Below the pieces are notes generated by a model. It was not told the origin of the DNA and searched no databases. It saw nothing but the letters and a program-made list of their open reading frames with translations. From Rhizobium leguminosarum (GTDB taxonomy: Bacteria > Pseudomonadota > Alphaproteobacteria > Rhizobiales > Rhizobiaceae), in assembly GCF_017876795.1 (NCBI RefSeq), contig NZ_JAGIOR010000002.1, positions 62,001 to 126,000 of the forward strand: 64,000 bases of DNA, read 5' to 3'. Of this stretch, positions 52,247 through 61,623 are shown piece after piece (the first letter of the stretch is position 1; the number at the start of each line of letters is the position of its first letter). A program made the translations under genes and the position numbers.

Positions 52247-53254
52247 ATGACCAATCCTGTCCCGAGCAATATCTTGCCGGGCTTGAGGTTGCGGCAGCGT
52301 TTTCCGCTGCTTGCCCTCATCCTCGAGCGCTTCGTGCTCAGCATCGTGCTGCTTTTCGCCGTTTCCATTCTGATCTTCGGCGGGCTGGAAGCCCTGCCCG
52401 GCGATTTTGCCACCACCTATCTCGGCCAGTCGGCGACACCGCAGGCCGTTGCCAATATTCGTCAGGATCTCGGACTGAACCGTCCGGTAACGACGCGTTA
52501 CGTCGAATGGCTCGGCAACGCCGTTCAGGGGGACTTCGGTACATCCTGGGCCAGCAAGAATTCGGTGAGCGAACAGATTGGCAAGCGCCTTGGCAATTCG
52601 CTCTTTCTGGCGGGTTTCGCCGCGGTGATATCAGTGCCGCTCGCCGTCGGCCTCGGCATGTTCTCGGTGCACTTTCGCAACCGCCTGCCGGACAAGATCA
52701 TCAATGTGATCTCGCTTGCGGCGATCTCGCTGCCGGAATTCTTCATCGGCTACTTGCTCATCCTCTTCTTCGCCGTGAAGCTCGGCATCGCCACCTTTCC
52801 AGCGACCGTCTATGACAGCATGAGCTTCGTCGAGCGGTTGAAGGCGATCGCGCTGCCGACGGCGACCCTGGTGCTTGTCGTGCTCGCCCACATGATGCGG
52901 ATGACGCGGGCCGCCATTCTCTCGGTGATGTCTTCCGCCTATATGGAGACCGCCGAGCTGAAAGGCCTCAGCGCCTTCCGCTCGATCGTCAAGCACGCCG
53001 CCCCCAACGCGCTGGCGCCGATCATCAACGTTGTCGCGCTGAATCTCGCCTATCTCATCGTCGGCGTCGTCGTTGTCGAAGTGGTCTTCGTCTATCCGGG
53101 CATGGGGCAATATATGGTCGATGCGGTCACCGTGCGCGACATGCCGGTCGTGCAGGCCTGCGGCCTGATCTTCGCGGCCGTCTATATCTTCCTCAACATG
53201 ACGGCCGATATCCTGGCGATCGTCGCCAATCCCCGGCTGAGGCATCCGCGATGA
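52247..53254 (+). CDS. ABC transporter permease (DppB/OppB type)
   Basis: A 335-residue inner-membrane permease with six hydrophobic segments. The conserved LPGDFATTYLGQSATPQAVANIRQDLGLNRP periplasmic region (core IRQDLGLNRP) and the EAA loop MRMTRAAILSVMSSAYMETAELKGLS (core YMETAELKGLS) mark DppB-type proteins. Start ATG 52247 has GAGAGG about eight bases upstream; an earlier ATG at 52202 lacks one. It overlaps the next permease by 4 bases. Confidence 0.88.
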   Translation: MTNPVPSNILPGLRLRQRFPLLALILERFVLSIVLLFAVSILIFGGLEALPGDFATTYLGQSATPQAVANIRQDLGLNRPVTTRYVEWLGNAVQGDFGTSWASKNSVSEQIGKRLGNSLFLAGFAAVISVPLAVGLGMFSVHFRNRLPDKIINVISLAAISLPEFFIGYLLILFFAVKLGIATFPATVYDSMSFVERLKAIALPTATLVLVVLAHMMRMTRAAILSVMSSAYMETAELKGLSAFRSIVKHAAPNALAPIINVVALNLAYLIVGVVVVEVVFVYPGMGQYMVDAVTVRDMPVVQACGLIFAAVYIFLNMTADILAIVANPRLRHPR

Positions 53255-54078
53255 GATTGAGAGACATCCCCATCACCGCCTGGATCGGCATGACCGGCAT
53301 CGCCATTGCCTTCATCTTCGCGCTCTTTGCACCCTGGCTCGCCCCCTATGGCGAGACGCAGGTCGTCGGCGACGTCTGGCAGTTGCCGGATGATCACTAT
53401 ATCTTCGGCCTCGACAATCTCGGCCGCGACATCTTCTCGCGTCTGATCTACGGCGCGCGCACGACACTGCTGGTCTCGTCCGCCGCCACCATCATCTCCT
53501 TCTCCCTCGGTATCATCCTGAGCTTCACCGCTGCGGTTTCGCGCGGCATCATCGACACGGTGTTCTCGCGCTTCAACGATCTGATGATGTCGATCCCGAC
53601 ACTGATCTTCGCGCTGGTGGTTCTTGCAGTCCTGCCGCAAAACATCATCGTCCTGATCCTGGTGATGGCGATCCTCGATTCCACCCGTGTCTATCGTCTC
53701 GGCCGCGCCGTGGCGCTCGATGTCGCGGTGATGGAATTCGTCGAGGCGGCCAAGCTGCGCGGCGAAGGCAAGCTCTGGATCATCTTCCGCGAAATCCTGC
53801 CCAACACGCTGTCGCCTCTGCTTGCCGAGTTCGGGCTGCGCTTCGCCTTCTCGATCCTGTTCCTTTCGACGCTTTCCTTCCTCGGCCTCGGCATTCAGCC
53901 GCCGGCGGCCGATTGGGGCGGCATGGTCAAGGACAACAAGGACGGCATCATCTTCGGCATATCAGCCGCGCTGGTGCCGGGCACGGCGATCGCTGTGCTC
54001 GCCGTCTGCGTCAACCTCGTCGTCGACTGGCTCCTGAAACGTACATCCAGCCTCAAGGGAGGGCGCGGCGATGCCTGA
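53251..54078 (+). CDS. ABC transporter permease (DppC/OppC type)
   Basis: A 275-residue permease. N-terminal segment, periplasmic FGLDNLGRDIFSRLIYGART, EAA loop VMEFVEAAKLRGEGKLWIIFREILPN (core EFVEAAKLRGEG) and C-terminal FLGLGIQPPAADWGGMVKD are typical of DppC. Coupled to both neighbours by overlaps (ATGA at the start, 8 bases at the end). Confidence 0.88.
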   Translation: MRLRDIPITAWIGMTGIAIAFIFALFAPWLAPYGETQVVGDVWQLPDDHYIFGLDNLGRDIFSRLIYGARTTLLVSSAATIISFSLGIILSFTAAVSRGIIDTVFSRFNDLMMSIPTLIFALVVLAVLPQNIIVLILVMAILDSTRVYRLGRAVALDVAVMEFVEAAKLRGEGKLWIIFREILPNTLSPLLAEFGLRFAFSILFLSTLSFLGLGIQPPAADWGGMVKDNKDGIIFGISAALVPGTAIAVLAVCVNLVVDWLLKRTSSLKGGRGDA

Positions 54079-55702
54079 GCTTCTTTCCGTTCGCAATCTC
54101 AAGATCGAAGCAACCAGCTATCCCCCCGGCGAACCGCCCAAGCGGGTGACGATCGTCGACGGGGTTTCCTTCGACCTGGAGAAGGGCAAAGTTCTCGGCC
54201 TGATCGGCGAATCGGGCGCCGGCAAGTCGACGATCGGCCTCTCGGCGCTGGCCTATGGCCGGGGTGGCGCCGAAATCACTGGCGGCGAAGTGCGGCTCGA
54301 CGGCGCCGATATCCTGCCACTGGGGAAGAACGGCATCCGAAAAATTCGTGGCGCCCGGGTCTGCTACGTCGCGCAATCGGCCGCCGCCGCCTTCAATCCG
54401 GCGCACCGGCTTGGCGATCAGGTGATCGAAGCGTCGCTCAAACATGGGTTGATGACCAGGGAGGAGGCGCGCAAACGGGCGCTTTATCTGTTCCGCGTCC
54501 TCGGCCTACCCAATCCTGAAACCTTCGGCGAGCGCTTCGCCCATCAGGTCTCCGGCGGCCAGCTGCAGCGGGCGATGACGGCGATGGCGCTCTGTTCCAA
54601 CCCCGAACTCATCGTCTTCGACGAGCCGACCACAGCCCTTGACGTCACCACGCAGATCGACGTGCTGGCGGCAATCAAACATGCCATCGAAGAGACGCAC
54701 ACGGCCGCCCTCTACATCACCCACGACCTTGCCGTCGTCGCCCAGATTTCCGACGACATCATGGTGCTGCGCCACGGTAAGCAGATGGAATATGGCAGCG
54801 TCCAGCAGATCATCGAAGCGCCGCGGGAAGAGTATACGCGTGCGCTCGTCAATGTCAGGCAGGCCTATCGCGAGGAGGCCGCCGACCAGTCTGCTGCACT
54901 TCTCAAGGTGGAAAATGTCAGCGCCGAATATTCCAACGGCTTCAAGGTGCTGCACGATGTCTCGCTGCACGTGCCGAAGGGGCAGACGCTTGCCGTCGTC
55001 GGCGAATCCGGTTCGGGCAAATCATCCCTGGCACGCGTCATTACCGGTCTGTTGCCGCCAAGCAGCGGACGCATCGTCTTTGGCGGCAGACCGCTGATGC
55101 CCGGCCTGAAGAGCCGGCCGAATGACGACCTCAGGCGCATTCAGCTGATCTACCAGATGGCCGATACGGCGATGAACCCGCGGCAGACGGTCCGTGACAT
55201 CATCGGCCGCCCGCTGACTTTCTATTATGGCCTGAGAGGGGCTGAGAAAACTGCCCGGGTGAAGGAATTGCTCGACCAGATCGAGATGAGCAACGGCTTC
55301 ATCGATCGTTACCCGGCCGAACTGTCCGGAGGACAGAAGCAGCGGGTGGCGATCGCCAGAGCCCTTGCCGCCAAGCCCGAGCTCATCCTCTGCGATGAGC
55401 CAACCTCGGCACTCGACCCGCTGGTGGCGGAGGGTATCCTCAAGCTGCTGCTCCGCCTGCAGGAAGAAGAACAGCTGTCCTATGTCTTCATCACCCATGA
55501 CATCGCGATCGTCCGGGCGATCGCCGACAGCGTGGCGGTGATGCATCGCGGCAGACTGGTGCGCTTCGGCCCGAAATCGACGGCGCTGTCGCCGCCCTTC
55601 GACGACTACACCGATCTGCTTTTGAAATCCGTGCCGGAAATGGAAATCGGCTGGCTGGAACGTGTGCTTGCGACGCGGCGCATGGAGAGCGCCGGCCACT
55701 GA
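54071..55702 (+). CDS. Fused DppD-DppF-type ABC transporter ATP-binding protein
   Basis: A 543-residue protein with two full nucleotide-binding domains. Domain 1 (about 1-270) has Walker [10 protein letters not shown], signature [14 protein letters not shown] and Walker [13 protein letters not shown]. Domain 2 (about 275-530) has GESGSGKSS, signature [15 protein letters not shown] and [12 protein letters not shown]. Both sets are intact, so both sites should hydrolyse ATP, unlike the BMP-type ATPases in this window. It completes the importer encoded with the carnitine enzymes. Confidence 0.9.
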   Translation: MPELLSVRNLKIEATSYPPGEPPKRVTIVDGVSFDLEKGKVLGLIGESGAGKSTIGLSALAYGRGGAEITGGEVRLDGADILPLGKNGIRKIRGARVCYVAQSAAAAFNPAHRLGDQVIEASLKHGLMTREEARKRALYLFRVLGLPNPETFGERFAHQVSGGQLQRAMTAMALCSNPELIVFDEPTTALDVTTQIDVLAAIKHAIEETHTAALYITHDLAVVAQISDDIMVLRHGKQMEYGSVQQIIEAPREEYTRALVNVRQAYREEAADQSAALLKVENVSAEYSNGFKVLHDVSLHVPKGQTLAVVGESGSGKSSLARVITGLLPPSSGRIVFGGRPLMPGLKSRPNDDLRRIQLIYQMADTAMNPRQTVRDIIGRPLTFYYGLRGAEKTARVKELLDQIEMSNGFIDRYPAELSGGQKQRVAIARALAAKPELILCDEPTSALDPLVAEGILKLLLRLQEEEQLSYVFITHDIAIVRAIADSVAVMHRGRLVRFGPKSTALSPPFDDYTDLLLKSVPEMEIGWLERVLATRRMESAGH

Positions 55703-55718
55703 ATGGGAAGGAATGAAC

Positions 55719-57722
55719 ATGGGCTCGCGCGGCTTCGCCACCATCGAGAATGAATGGATCACGCTGAAGGACGGAACGCGGCTTGCGGCGCGCATCTGGA
55801 TGCCCGACGGCGCGGAACAGGATCCCGTTCCCGCCGTCTTCGAATTCCTGCCCTATCGCAAACGTGATGGAACCTGCCTCAGGGACGAGTCGACCTATCC
55901 GGTGTTTGCGGCCGCAGGCATTGCCGGCGTGCGCGTCGATATCCGGGGATCGGGAGAATCGGATGGCGTCATCGATGGCGAATATACCGAGCGTGAGCTC
56001 GCCGATGCCTGCGAGCTGATCGCCTGGATTGCCGCCCAGCCCTGGTCGAACGGCTCGGTCGGCATGATGGGCATCTCCTGGGGCGGGTTCAACAGCCTGC
56101 AGGTTGCGGCATTGCGCCCGCCAGCGCTGAAAGCTGTCATCTCGATCGCCTCGACCGTCGACCGCTACAATGACGATATCCACTACAAGAACGGCTGCCA
56201 CCTCTCCGCCCAGCTCTCCTGGGCAGCGACGATGCTCGGCTACCAGTCGCGTGCCCCCGATCCGGCGCTGGTCGGCGAGCGCTGGAAGGAAATGTGGCTG
56301 GAGCGCTTGGCAGGCGAACCCTTCTTCATGGAGGAGTGGCTGGCCCACCAGCGGCGCGACGAATTCTGGCGTCACGGCTCGATCTCAGAGGATTTTTCAA
56401 GCGTCGAAATCCCAACGCTGGTGATCGCCGGCTGGGCCGATGGCTACCGCAATACGCCGCTGATGGCGGTCGAGGGCTTGGGCGATAGAGCCAAGGCGTT
56501 GATCGGCCCTTGGGTGCATAAATACCCGCACTTTGCCTGGCCGAAACCGCGTACGGATTTCCACGGCGAAGCGATCGCCTGGTGGAACAAATGGCTGCGT
56601 GGCGAGGACAATGGCATCGACCGCTTGCCGCAGGCCCGCGCCTATATTCTCGATGGCATCCGCCCGGCGCCACGCCGCGATAGCGATCCAGGTTTCTGGA
56701 TCGCCAAGGATGTCTGGACGCCGCCGCGCATGCAATGCTTCTATGTCGAGCAATTCGGCAGGTTGACGGAGGGCATGCCGATCCCGCATGCGCCCGAGCA
56801 TCCCATCTATGTGAGATCTCCCCTCGACGCCGGGACGGCATCCGGGGAATATTTCACGCTGAAGCCCGACGCCGAAATGGCGATCGATCAGCGTTCGGAC
56901 GATGCCGGATCATTGGTCTTCGATACGATGCCGCTTGCTGGCGATTGCGACTATCTCGGCCGGCCGGTGCTGACACTTTCGCTACGCCCAGGCGCGGCGG
57001 GCGGCAATCTCTGCGCCCGGCTCGTCGACGTTCATCCGGATGGCACGGCAACGCGTGTCGCCTTTGGCGTCGTCAATCTCACCCACCGCGACGGCAATGT
57101 CGATCCCAAGCCGCTGATCCCAGGCGAGACGGTGTCGATCCGGCTCGCGCTCGACGCCTGCGGTTATCGCTTCCGCAAGGGGCATCGCATCCGTCTTTCG
57201 TTGTCCACGGCCTATTGGCCGATGATCCTTCCGCCGCCTGAGGATAAAGGGATCGAGATCGATATGGCATCGCTCGGCCTGGGGCTGCCGGTGCTCGGCG
57301 ACCATCGCAGGATCGAAATAGAGGAACCGGCCAATCCCGATCCTCTGCCAAAATACATTGAGCATGCGGCGGCTGCGACGAAACGGCAGGTCGTCCGCGA
57401 CCTGTCGGCCAACCGGACGGAGTATCGCGTCCACGAGGATACCGGACTACACGAACATCCGCAGACGGGCCTGTCGTGCCGGCAATTGCGCGAGGAAGTC
57501 TGGTCGATTTCACCGGATGATCCGCTGTCGATGACCGGCTTGTCGACCTGGACCTGCGACATGCGCCGCCCCGGCTGGTTCGTCCGCACCGTCGCCACGG
57601 CGCGAATTGCCTGCACTGCGACCGATTGGATCATCAGCGCCGTCGTCACCGCTTTCGAGGACGACGTGCAGATCTTCGAAAAGGTCTTTGCGGAAAAGCG
57701 GATCCCACGCGACCTGATGTGA
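55719..57722 (+). CDS. CocE/NonD family serine hydrolase
   Basis: A 667-residue alpha/beta hydrolase of the S15/CocE family. The nucleophile Ser lies in GISWGGFNSLQ (near 125), the Asp in IAGWADGYRNTP and the His in GPWVHKYPHFAWP. A jelly-roll PepX_C-like domain occupies about 350-550, and a C-terminal extension of roughly 115 residues follows. It hydrolyses an ester or an aminoacyl amide. At the end of the carnitine importer operon it may cleave acylcarnitines or a betaine ester or amide before catabolism; this is inference. ATG 55719 is preferred over 55713, which is too close to GGGAAGG. Its stop is 3 bases from the convergent esterase stop. Confidence 0.83.
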   Translation: MGSRGFATIENEWITLKDGTRLAARIWMPDGAEQDPVPAVFEFLPYRKRDGTCLRDESTYPVFAAAGIAGVRVDIRGSGESDGVIDGEYTERELADACELIAWIAAQPWSNGSVGMMGISWGGFNSLQVAALRPPALKAVISIASTVDRYNDDIHYKNGCHLSAQLSWAATMLGYQSRAPDPALVGERWKEMWLERLAGEPFFMEEWLAHQRRDEFWRHGSISEDFSSVEIPTLVIAGWADGYRNTPLMAVEGLGDRAKALIGPWVHKYPHFAWPKPRTDFHGEAIAWWNKWLRGEDNGIDRLPQARAYILDGIRPAPRRDSDPGFWIAKDVWTPPRMQCFYVEQFGRLTEGMPIPHAPEHPIYVRSPLDAGTASGEYFTLKPDAEMAIDQRSDDAGSLVFDTMPLAGDCDYLGRPVLTLSLRPGAAGGNLCARLVDVHPDGTATRVAFGVVNLTHRDGNVDPKPLIPGETVSIRLALDACGYRFRKGHRIRLSLSTAYWPMILPPPEDKGIEIDMASLGLGLPVLGDHRRIEIEEPANPDPLPKYIEHAAAATKRQVVRDLSANRTEYRVHEDTGLHEHPQTGLSCRQLREEVWSISPDDPLSMTGLSTWTCDMRRPGWFVRTVATARIACTATDWIISAVVTAFEDDVQIFEKVFAEKRIPRDLM

Positions 57723-57725
57723 TCG

Positions 57726-58637
57726 TCAGGGCGCCGCGAAATGCCGGACGGCCTCGCAGACGGCATGGAAGCCATCGTGTGCGCCATCGCTGATGTGGCG
57801 GGCGCGCAGCCAGGCATGCACCATCTGCGGCTCCTCCCGGAACCAGACCTCGACGCCCTCGGCGGTGAGCCGGGCGGCATAGTGCCGGCCGTCGTCGCGG
57901 AGAGGATCGAAATGTGCGACCGTGATGAAGGCCGGCGGCAGCCCGGCCAGCGAGGCTGCCTGCAGCGGCTCGGCGATCTCACTGCCTCCCGGCGCCTGCA
58001 GGATGTCACGGTAATAGGCGACATCCGCCGTCGTCAGCCCTGGGGCCTCGGCCATCTCGACGTAAGAGCCTGCCCTAAGGTCCCCGCCGAGCGCGGGATA
58101 AATCAGGACCTGGCCAACGAGGCCGGACAGGCCCTCGTTGCGTGCACGCAATGCAAGGCCCGCCGCGAGATTGCCGCCGGCGCTGTCGCCGATCAGCACG
58201 ACCTTGCTGTTGGCGGAAAGCAGATGCTTCAACACGGTAAAGCCGTCATCCGTCTGTGCCGGCCAGCGATATTCAGGGGCCAGCCGGTAATCGACGGAAA
58301 CAAGTTCCGCGCCGGCAAAATCGGCTATCTCGGCGCAGATGGCATGGTGGCTCTCGAGAGAACCGACAACGAAGCCGCCGCCATGCAGATAGAGCAAGAT
58401 AGTCCGCGTGACGATCTTCCGTGGACGGTAGCGCCGGATCGGTATGCGCTGGAGCATGCCGTCCGCAAAAATCATCTCCGGGGGCAGCGGTCGGTCGAAG
58501 CGGGCGCAAAGAGCGTCGTACCAATGCCGCTGCTGCTCGGCTGACGCTTCAACCGCGTCGACGGGATAGAAGCTATCGCAAATCTCGAGAAACTGCAGGA
58601 TGCCCTTTTCGGTGGGCGCAGGCGATGGAGCGGACAT
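57726..58637 (-). CDS. Alpha/beta hydrolase, hormone-sensitive-lipase (HSL) type
   Basis: A 303-residue esterase with the oxyanion-hole motif LYLHGGGFVVGS, the nucleophile Ser in LIGDSAGGNLAAG, Asp in HFDPLRDDG and His in QMVHAWL. It hydrolyses short acyl esters. Start ATG 58637 has AAAGGA six bases upstream; the open frame extends to 58916 but would cross the ECF promoter region. Tail-to-tail with the CocE-type gene, so a second esterase may work with it. A pair of GTCGCGAC palindromes lies upstream (58729-58752). Confidence 0.85.
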   Translation of the reverse strand: MSAPSPAPTEKGILQFLEICDSFYPVDAVEASAEQQRHWYDALCARFDRPLPPEMIFADGMLQRIPIRRYRPRKIVTRTILLYLHGGGFVVGSLESHHAICAEIADFAGAELVSVDYRLAPEYRWPAQTDDGFTVLKHLLSANSKVVLIGDSAGGNLAAGLALRARNEGLSGLVGQVLIYPALGGDLRAGSYVEMAEAPGLTTADVAYYRDILQAPGGSEIAEPLQAASLAGLPPAFITVAHFDPLRDDGRHYAARLTAEGVEVWFREEPQMVHAWLRARHISDGAHDGFHAVCEAVRHFAAP

Positions 58638-58728
58638 TGAAGGTCCTTTCGATTTGGAACATGCAGACCCATGTCCCTGGCCGACTCTGCGCTCATCATG
58701 CGTCAATGTGACGGAGGCAATCTGTCTG

Positions 58729-58752
58729 GTCGCGACCCATGAATGTCGCGAC
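58729..58752. repeat. Paired GTCGCGAC palindromes upstream of the esterase gene
   Basis: GTCGCGAC at 58729-58736 and again at 58745-58752, eight bases apart. Each copy is itself palindromic, and together they could form an 8-bp stem. Located 92 bases upstream of the esterase start; could be an operator. Confidence 0.45.
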
Positions 58753-58899
58753 AGTCCATTATTTTGAACCCGCATTTCCAGATTTCGGCTTTTTTTCAAA
58801 AATCCGATATTTTTTCGTCGTCGACCCAAGGAAAGCTTTCGGAGAAACGTCTCAATCCCAAAATAGCATCTTGCTTGATAGCTTGGGGGTAGGTGCGCA

Positions 58900-59424
58900 T
58901 TGGATGCGGAGCTCATAGAACGAGCGCAGGGCGGCGACCGGGAGGCCTTCGGGCAACTGGTCTCGCGCCATTATGATTTCGTCCATGCGGCGGCATGGCG
59001 GTGGTCGGGCAGTTCCACCGACGCGGACGATATTGCCCAGGAGGTCTGCGTCAAACTCGGCGCAGCCATTCGCGGCTTTCGGGGCGCCAGCCGCTTTAGG
59101 ACATGGCTCTATACGCTGACGCTCAACGCGGCCCGCGACCATAGGCGGAAGCTTGCGCGAGAAGAGCAGACATTTCGCGCTTTCGCCGCCGAACCGCCGC
59201 AGGATGCGCCGGGCGGAAACGACGACGATGTATCGAGCGAACTATGGGCGGCCGTGCGTGCCTTGCCGGAACGGCAATGCGACGCCGTGCTGCTCGTCTA
59301 TGGCGAAGGCCTCAGCCATTCCGCCGCCGCCGATATCATGGGCTGTTCGGAAACGACCGTGTCCTGGCAGGTGCATGAGGCGCGCAAAAGGCTGAAGGCG
59401 ATGCTCGGCAAGGAAGAGGTATGA
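58900..59424 (+). CDS. ECF RNA polymerase sigma factor
   Basis: A 174-residue ECF sigma factor. Region 2 (about 10-75) has DADDIAQEVCVKLG and FRTWLYTLTLNAARDHRRK. Region 4 (about 110-165) has LPERQCDAVLLVYGEGLSHSAAADIMGCSETTVSWQVHEARKRL (core SHSAAADIMGCSETTVS). TTG start at 58900 is supported by AGGT about six bases upstream and by the family length; no in-frame ATG is nearby. It overlaps the following vWA gene by 4 bases, so the two are co-translated and that protein is the likely regulator of its activity. Confidence 0.87.
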   Translation: MDAELIERAQGGDREAFGQLVSRHYDFVHAAAWRWSGSSTDADDIAQEVCVKLGAAIRGFRGASRFRTWLYTLTLNAARDHRRKLAREEQTFRAFAAEPPQDAPGGNDDDVSSELWAAVRALPERQCDAVLLVYGEGLSHSAAADIMGCSETTVSWQVHEARKRLKAMLGKEEV

Positions 59425-61565
59425 CCGTGGACAAGGAACTTGAAAAGCTCTCCCGCCTCACCCCGCCGGCAGCCGATCCGGAGGCGCGCGCACGCGCCCT
59501 TGCCGCAGCGATGCAGGCCTTCGACGGTGCAGGAAATAATGCAACGGCAGCCCAAGGAAATGCGAAAGGCTGGCGTCAAAGCTCCATCATCAACTGGATA
59601 TGGAGCCCAGCCGTGAACAAGAAATTCCTCGCCGGATCAGCGCTTGCGACGCTGCTTGTCATTCCCGCCGCCGGTTATCTCACCATCGAGCTATCCCGCA
59701 ACGGATCGCCGATCATCGACCAGACTGAGATTGCCGGCAATCTTTCGCAGAATGGGACGTCGAAACCGGCCGAACCGGCAGGCAAGCCTGCAGACCCAGT
59801 TGCGGCTGCGCCTCAACTTCCTGAGGCAGCGACCGAAGAGAACAAACTGGCTCGATCGTCAGCGGCCGGCAACGCCCAAGCGTTGCAGGACGCGGAGCAG
59901 CAAGCTGCCGCGAAACCCAAGGCGCCGCAGGCCGCTGAATTCGATGCTGATGAAATGTCGACTCTTCTGAACAAGTCGGACGGTTCCGCCACGGCGCTTG
60001 GAGGAGCCAAACGCTCCGTGACTGCTGCACCCGGCATCGCCCCCCTGCAGCAGCCAGCCGAACCGATGACCGCCGTCGCCCCCTCGCCTGCTCCGCCGGC
60101 GGACGGACGTGTCCAGCTTCAGCTCGATTCCAACCGCGAGCGTTTTGCCAATGCCGCGGCAAATCCGATCAAGAGTGTTGCGACCGATCCGGTCTCGACC
60201 TTCTCCGCCGATGTCGACAGCGCATCCTATTCCTTCGTCCGCCGATCGTTGACGGGCGGGACCATGCCCGATCCGCAATCGGTTCGCGTCGAGGAGATGA
60301 TCAATTATTTCCCCTATGACTGGCCCGGTCCCGATAAGGCCGAGCAGCCCTTCAAGGCGACCGTGACGGTGATGCCGACACCGTGGAGCCACGACACGGA
60401 ATTGATGCATGTGGCGATCAAGGGTTATGACATCGCGCCGGCGACCGCGCCGCACGCCAATCTGGTCTTCCTGATCGACGTCTCGGGCTCGATGGACGAG
60501 CCGGACAAGCTGCCGCTGCTGAAAAGCGCCTTCCGCCTTCTGGTCAACCGGCTGAAGGCTGACGATACCGTCTCGATCGTCACCTATGCCGGCAATGCCG
60601 GGACCGTGCTTCAGCCGACGCGCGTGATGGAGAAGTCAAAGATCCTCTCGGCAATCGACAGGCTGGAAGCTGGAGGTTCGACCGGCGGCGCCGAGGGCAT
60701 CGAGGCGGCCTACGACCTTGCCAAACAGGCATTCGTCAAGGACGGCGTCAACCGGGTGATGCTGGCGACGGACGGCGACTTCAATGTCGGCCCGTCGAGC
60801 GATGAGGATTTGAAGCGCATCATCGAGGAAAAACGCAAGGACGGCATCTTCCTCACAGTTCTCGGCTTCGGACGCGGCAATCTCAACGACTCGTTGATGC
60901 AGACGCTGGCGCAGAACGGCAATGGCAGCGCCGCCTATATCGATACCTTGGCGGAGGCCCAGAAGACGCTGGTCGAAGAAGCCGGCTCGACGCTGTTTCC
61001 GATCGCCAAGGACGTCAAATTCCAGGTGGAGTTCAATCCGGAACGGATCGCCGAATACCGGCTGATCGGCTACGAGACGCGCGCGCTCAACCGCGAGGAT
61101 TTCAACAATGACCGTGTCGACGCCGGCGATATCGGCTCCGGCCACAGCGTCACGGCAATCTATGAGATCACGCCCAAGGGAAGCCCTGCGGTCATGAATG
61201 ACGACCTGCGTTATGGCGCAGCCGACAAGGCGCCGGCACAGGCCTCCGACAGCGCTCATGGCGGCGAGCTTGCCTTCGTCAAGATGCGCTACAAGCGGCC
61301 GGGCGAGGACAAGAGCGCTCTCATCACAACCCCTGTCGGTGACGGCAACGTGGTCGCCGCCGTCGACGCAGCGCCTCAGGATGTCCGCTTCTCGGTGGCC
61401 GTCGCCGCCTTCGGCCAGAAACTGAGCCGCAGCGCCGCCCTCGATGCCTATTCCTATCAGGCGATTGGCGATCTCGCGGCGGCATCACGGGGCACAGATC
61501 CCTTCGGCTACAGATCAGATTTCCTCGGGCTAGTCCGGCTGGCGGATGGCCTCAGTCAGCGATAA
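59421..61565 (+). CDS. Membrane-anchored von Willebrand factor A protein (YfbK-like, DUF3520)
   Basis: A 714-residue protein. A cytoplasmic N-terminus of about 65 residues (VDKELEKLSRLTPPAADPEA) is followed by one membrane segment near 67-90 (KKFLAGSALATLLVIPAAGY). A low-complexity Pro/Ala-rich linker runs to about 240. Then comes a YfbK-type N-terminal domain (STFSADVDSASYSFVRR), a vWA domain with the MIDAS motif DVSGSMDEP near 353 and ATDGDFNVG, and a C-terminal DUF3520 domain ending RSDFLGLVRLADGLSQR. Most of it should be periplasmic. Coupling to an ECF sigma gene and the short cytoplasmic tail suggest an anti-sigma or signal-transmitting role. Confidence 0.85.
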   Translation: MTVDKELEKLSRLTPPAADPEARARALAAAMQAFDGAGNNATAAQGNAKGWRQSSIINWIWSPAVNKKFLAGSALATLLVIPAAGYLTIELSRNGSPIIDQTEIAGNLSQNGTSKPAEPAGKPADPVAAAPQLPEAATEENKLARSSAAGNAQALQDAEQQAAAKPKAPQAAEFDADEMSTLLNKSDGSATALGGAKRSVTAAPGIAPLQQPAEPMTAVAPSPAPPADGRVQLQLDSNRERFANAAANPIKSVATDPVSTFSADVDSASYSFVRRSLTGGTMPDPQSVRVEEMINYFPYDWPGPDKAEQPFKATVTVMPTPWSHDTELMHVAIKGYDIAPATAPHANLVFLIDVSGSMDEPDKLPLLKSAFRLLVNRLKADDTVSIVTYAGNAGTVLQPTRVMEKSKILSAIDRLEAGGSTGGAEGIEAAYDLAKQAFVKDGVNRVMLATDGDFNVGPSSDEDLKRIIEEKRKDGIFLTVLGFGRGNLNDSLMQTLAQNGNGSAAYIDTLAEAQKTLVEEAGSTLFPIAKDVKFQVEFNPERIAEYRLIGYETRALNREDFNNDRVDAGDIGSGHSVTAIYEITPKGSPAVMNDDLRYGAADKAPAQASDSAHGGELAFVKMRYKRPGEDKSALITTPVGDGNVVAAVDAAPQDVRFSVAVAAFGQKLSRSAALDAYSYQAIGDLAAASRGTDPFGYRSDFLGLVRLADGLSQR

Positions 61566-61582
61566 ATGGATAAGCAGCGCAA

Positions 61583-61614
61583 AGGAGAGGCCGCCCGGAA
61601 AGGCGGCCTCTCCT
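61583..61614. terminator. Strong hairpin between convergent vWA and SMP-30 genes
   Basis: AGGAGAGGCCGCC (61583-61595) pairs perfectly with GGCGGCCTCTCCT (61602-61614) around CGGAAA: a 13-bp stem. On the minus strand it is followed by TTT. Probably a bidirectional terminator. Confidence 0.75.
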
Positions 61615-61623
61615 GCTGGGTGT

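Noticed and set aside
58820..58860. ECF-type autoregulated promoter (GGAA and CGTC boxes) before the sigma gene
   Set aside because: GGAAA and CGTCTC are present, but the spacing is about 13 bases, shorter than the 16-17 expected.
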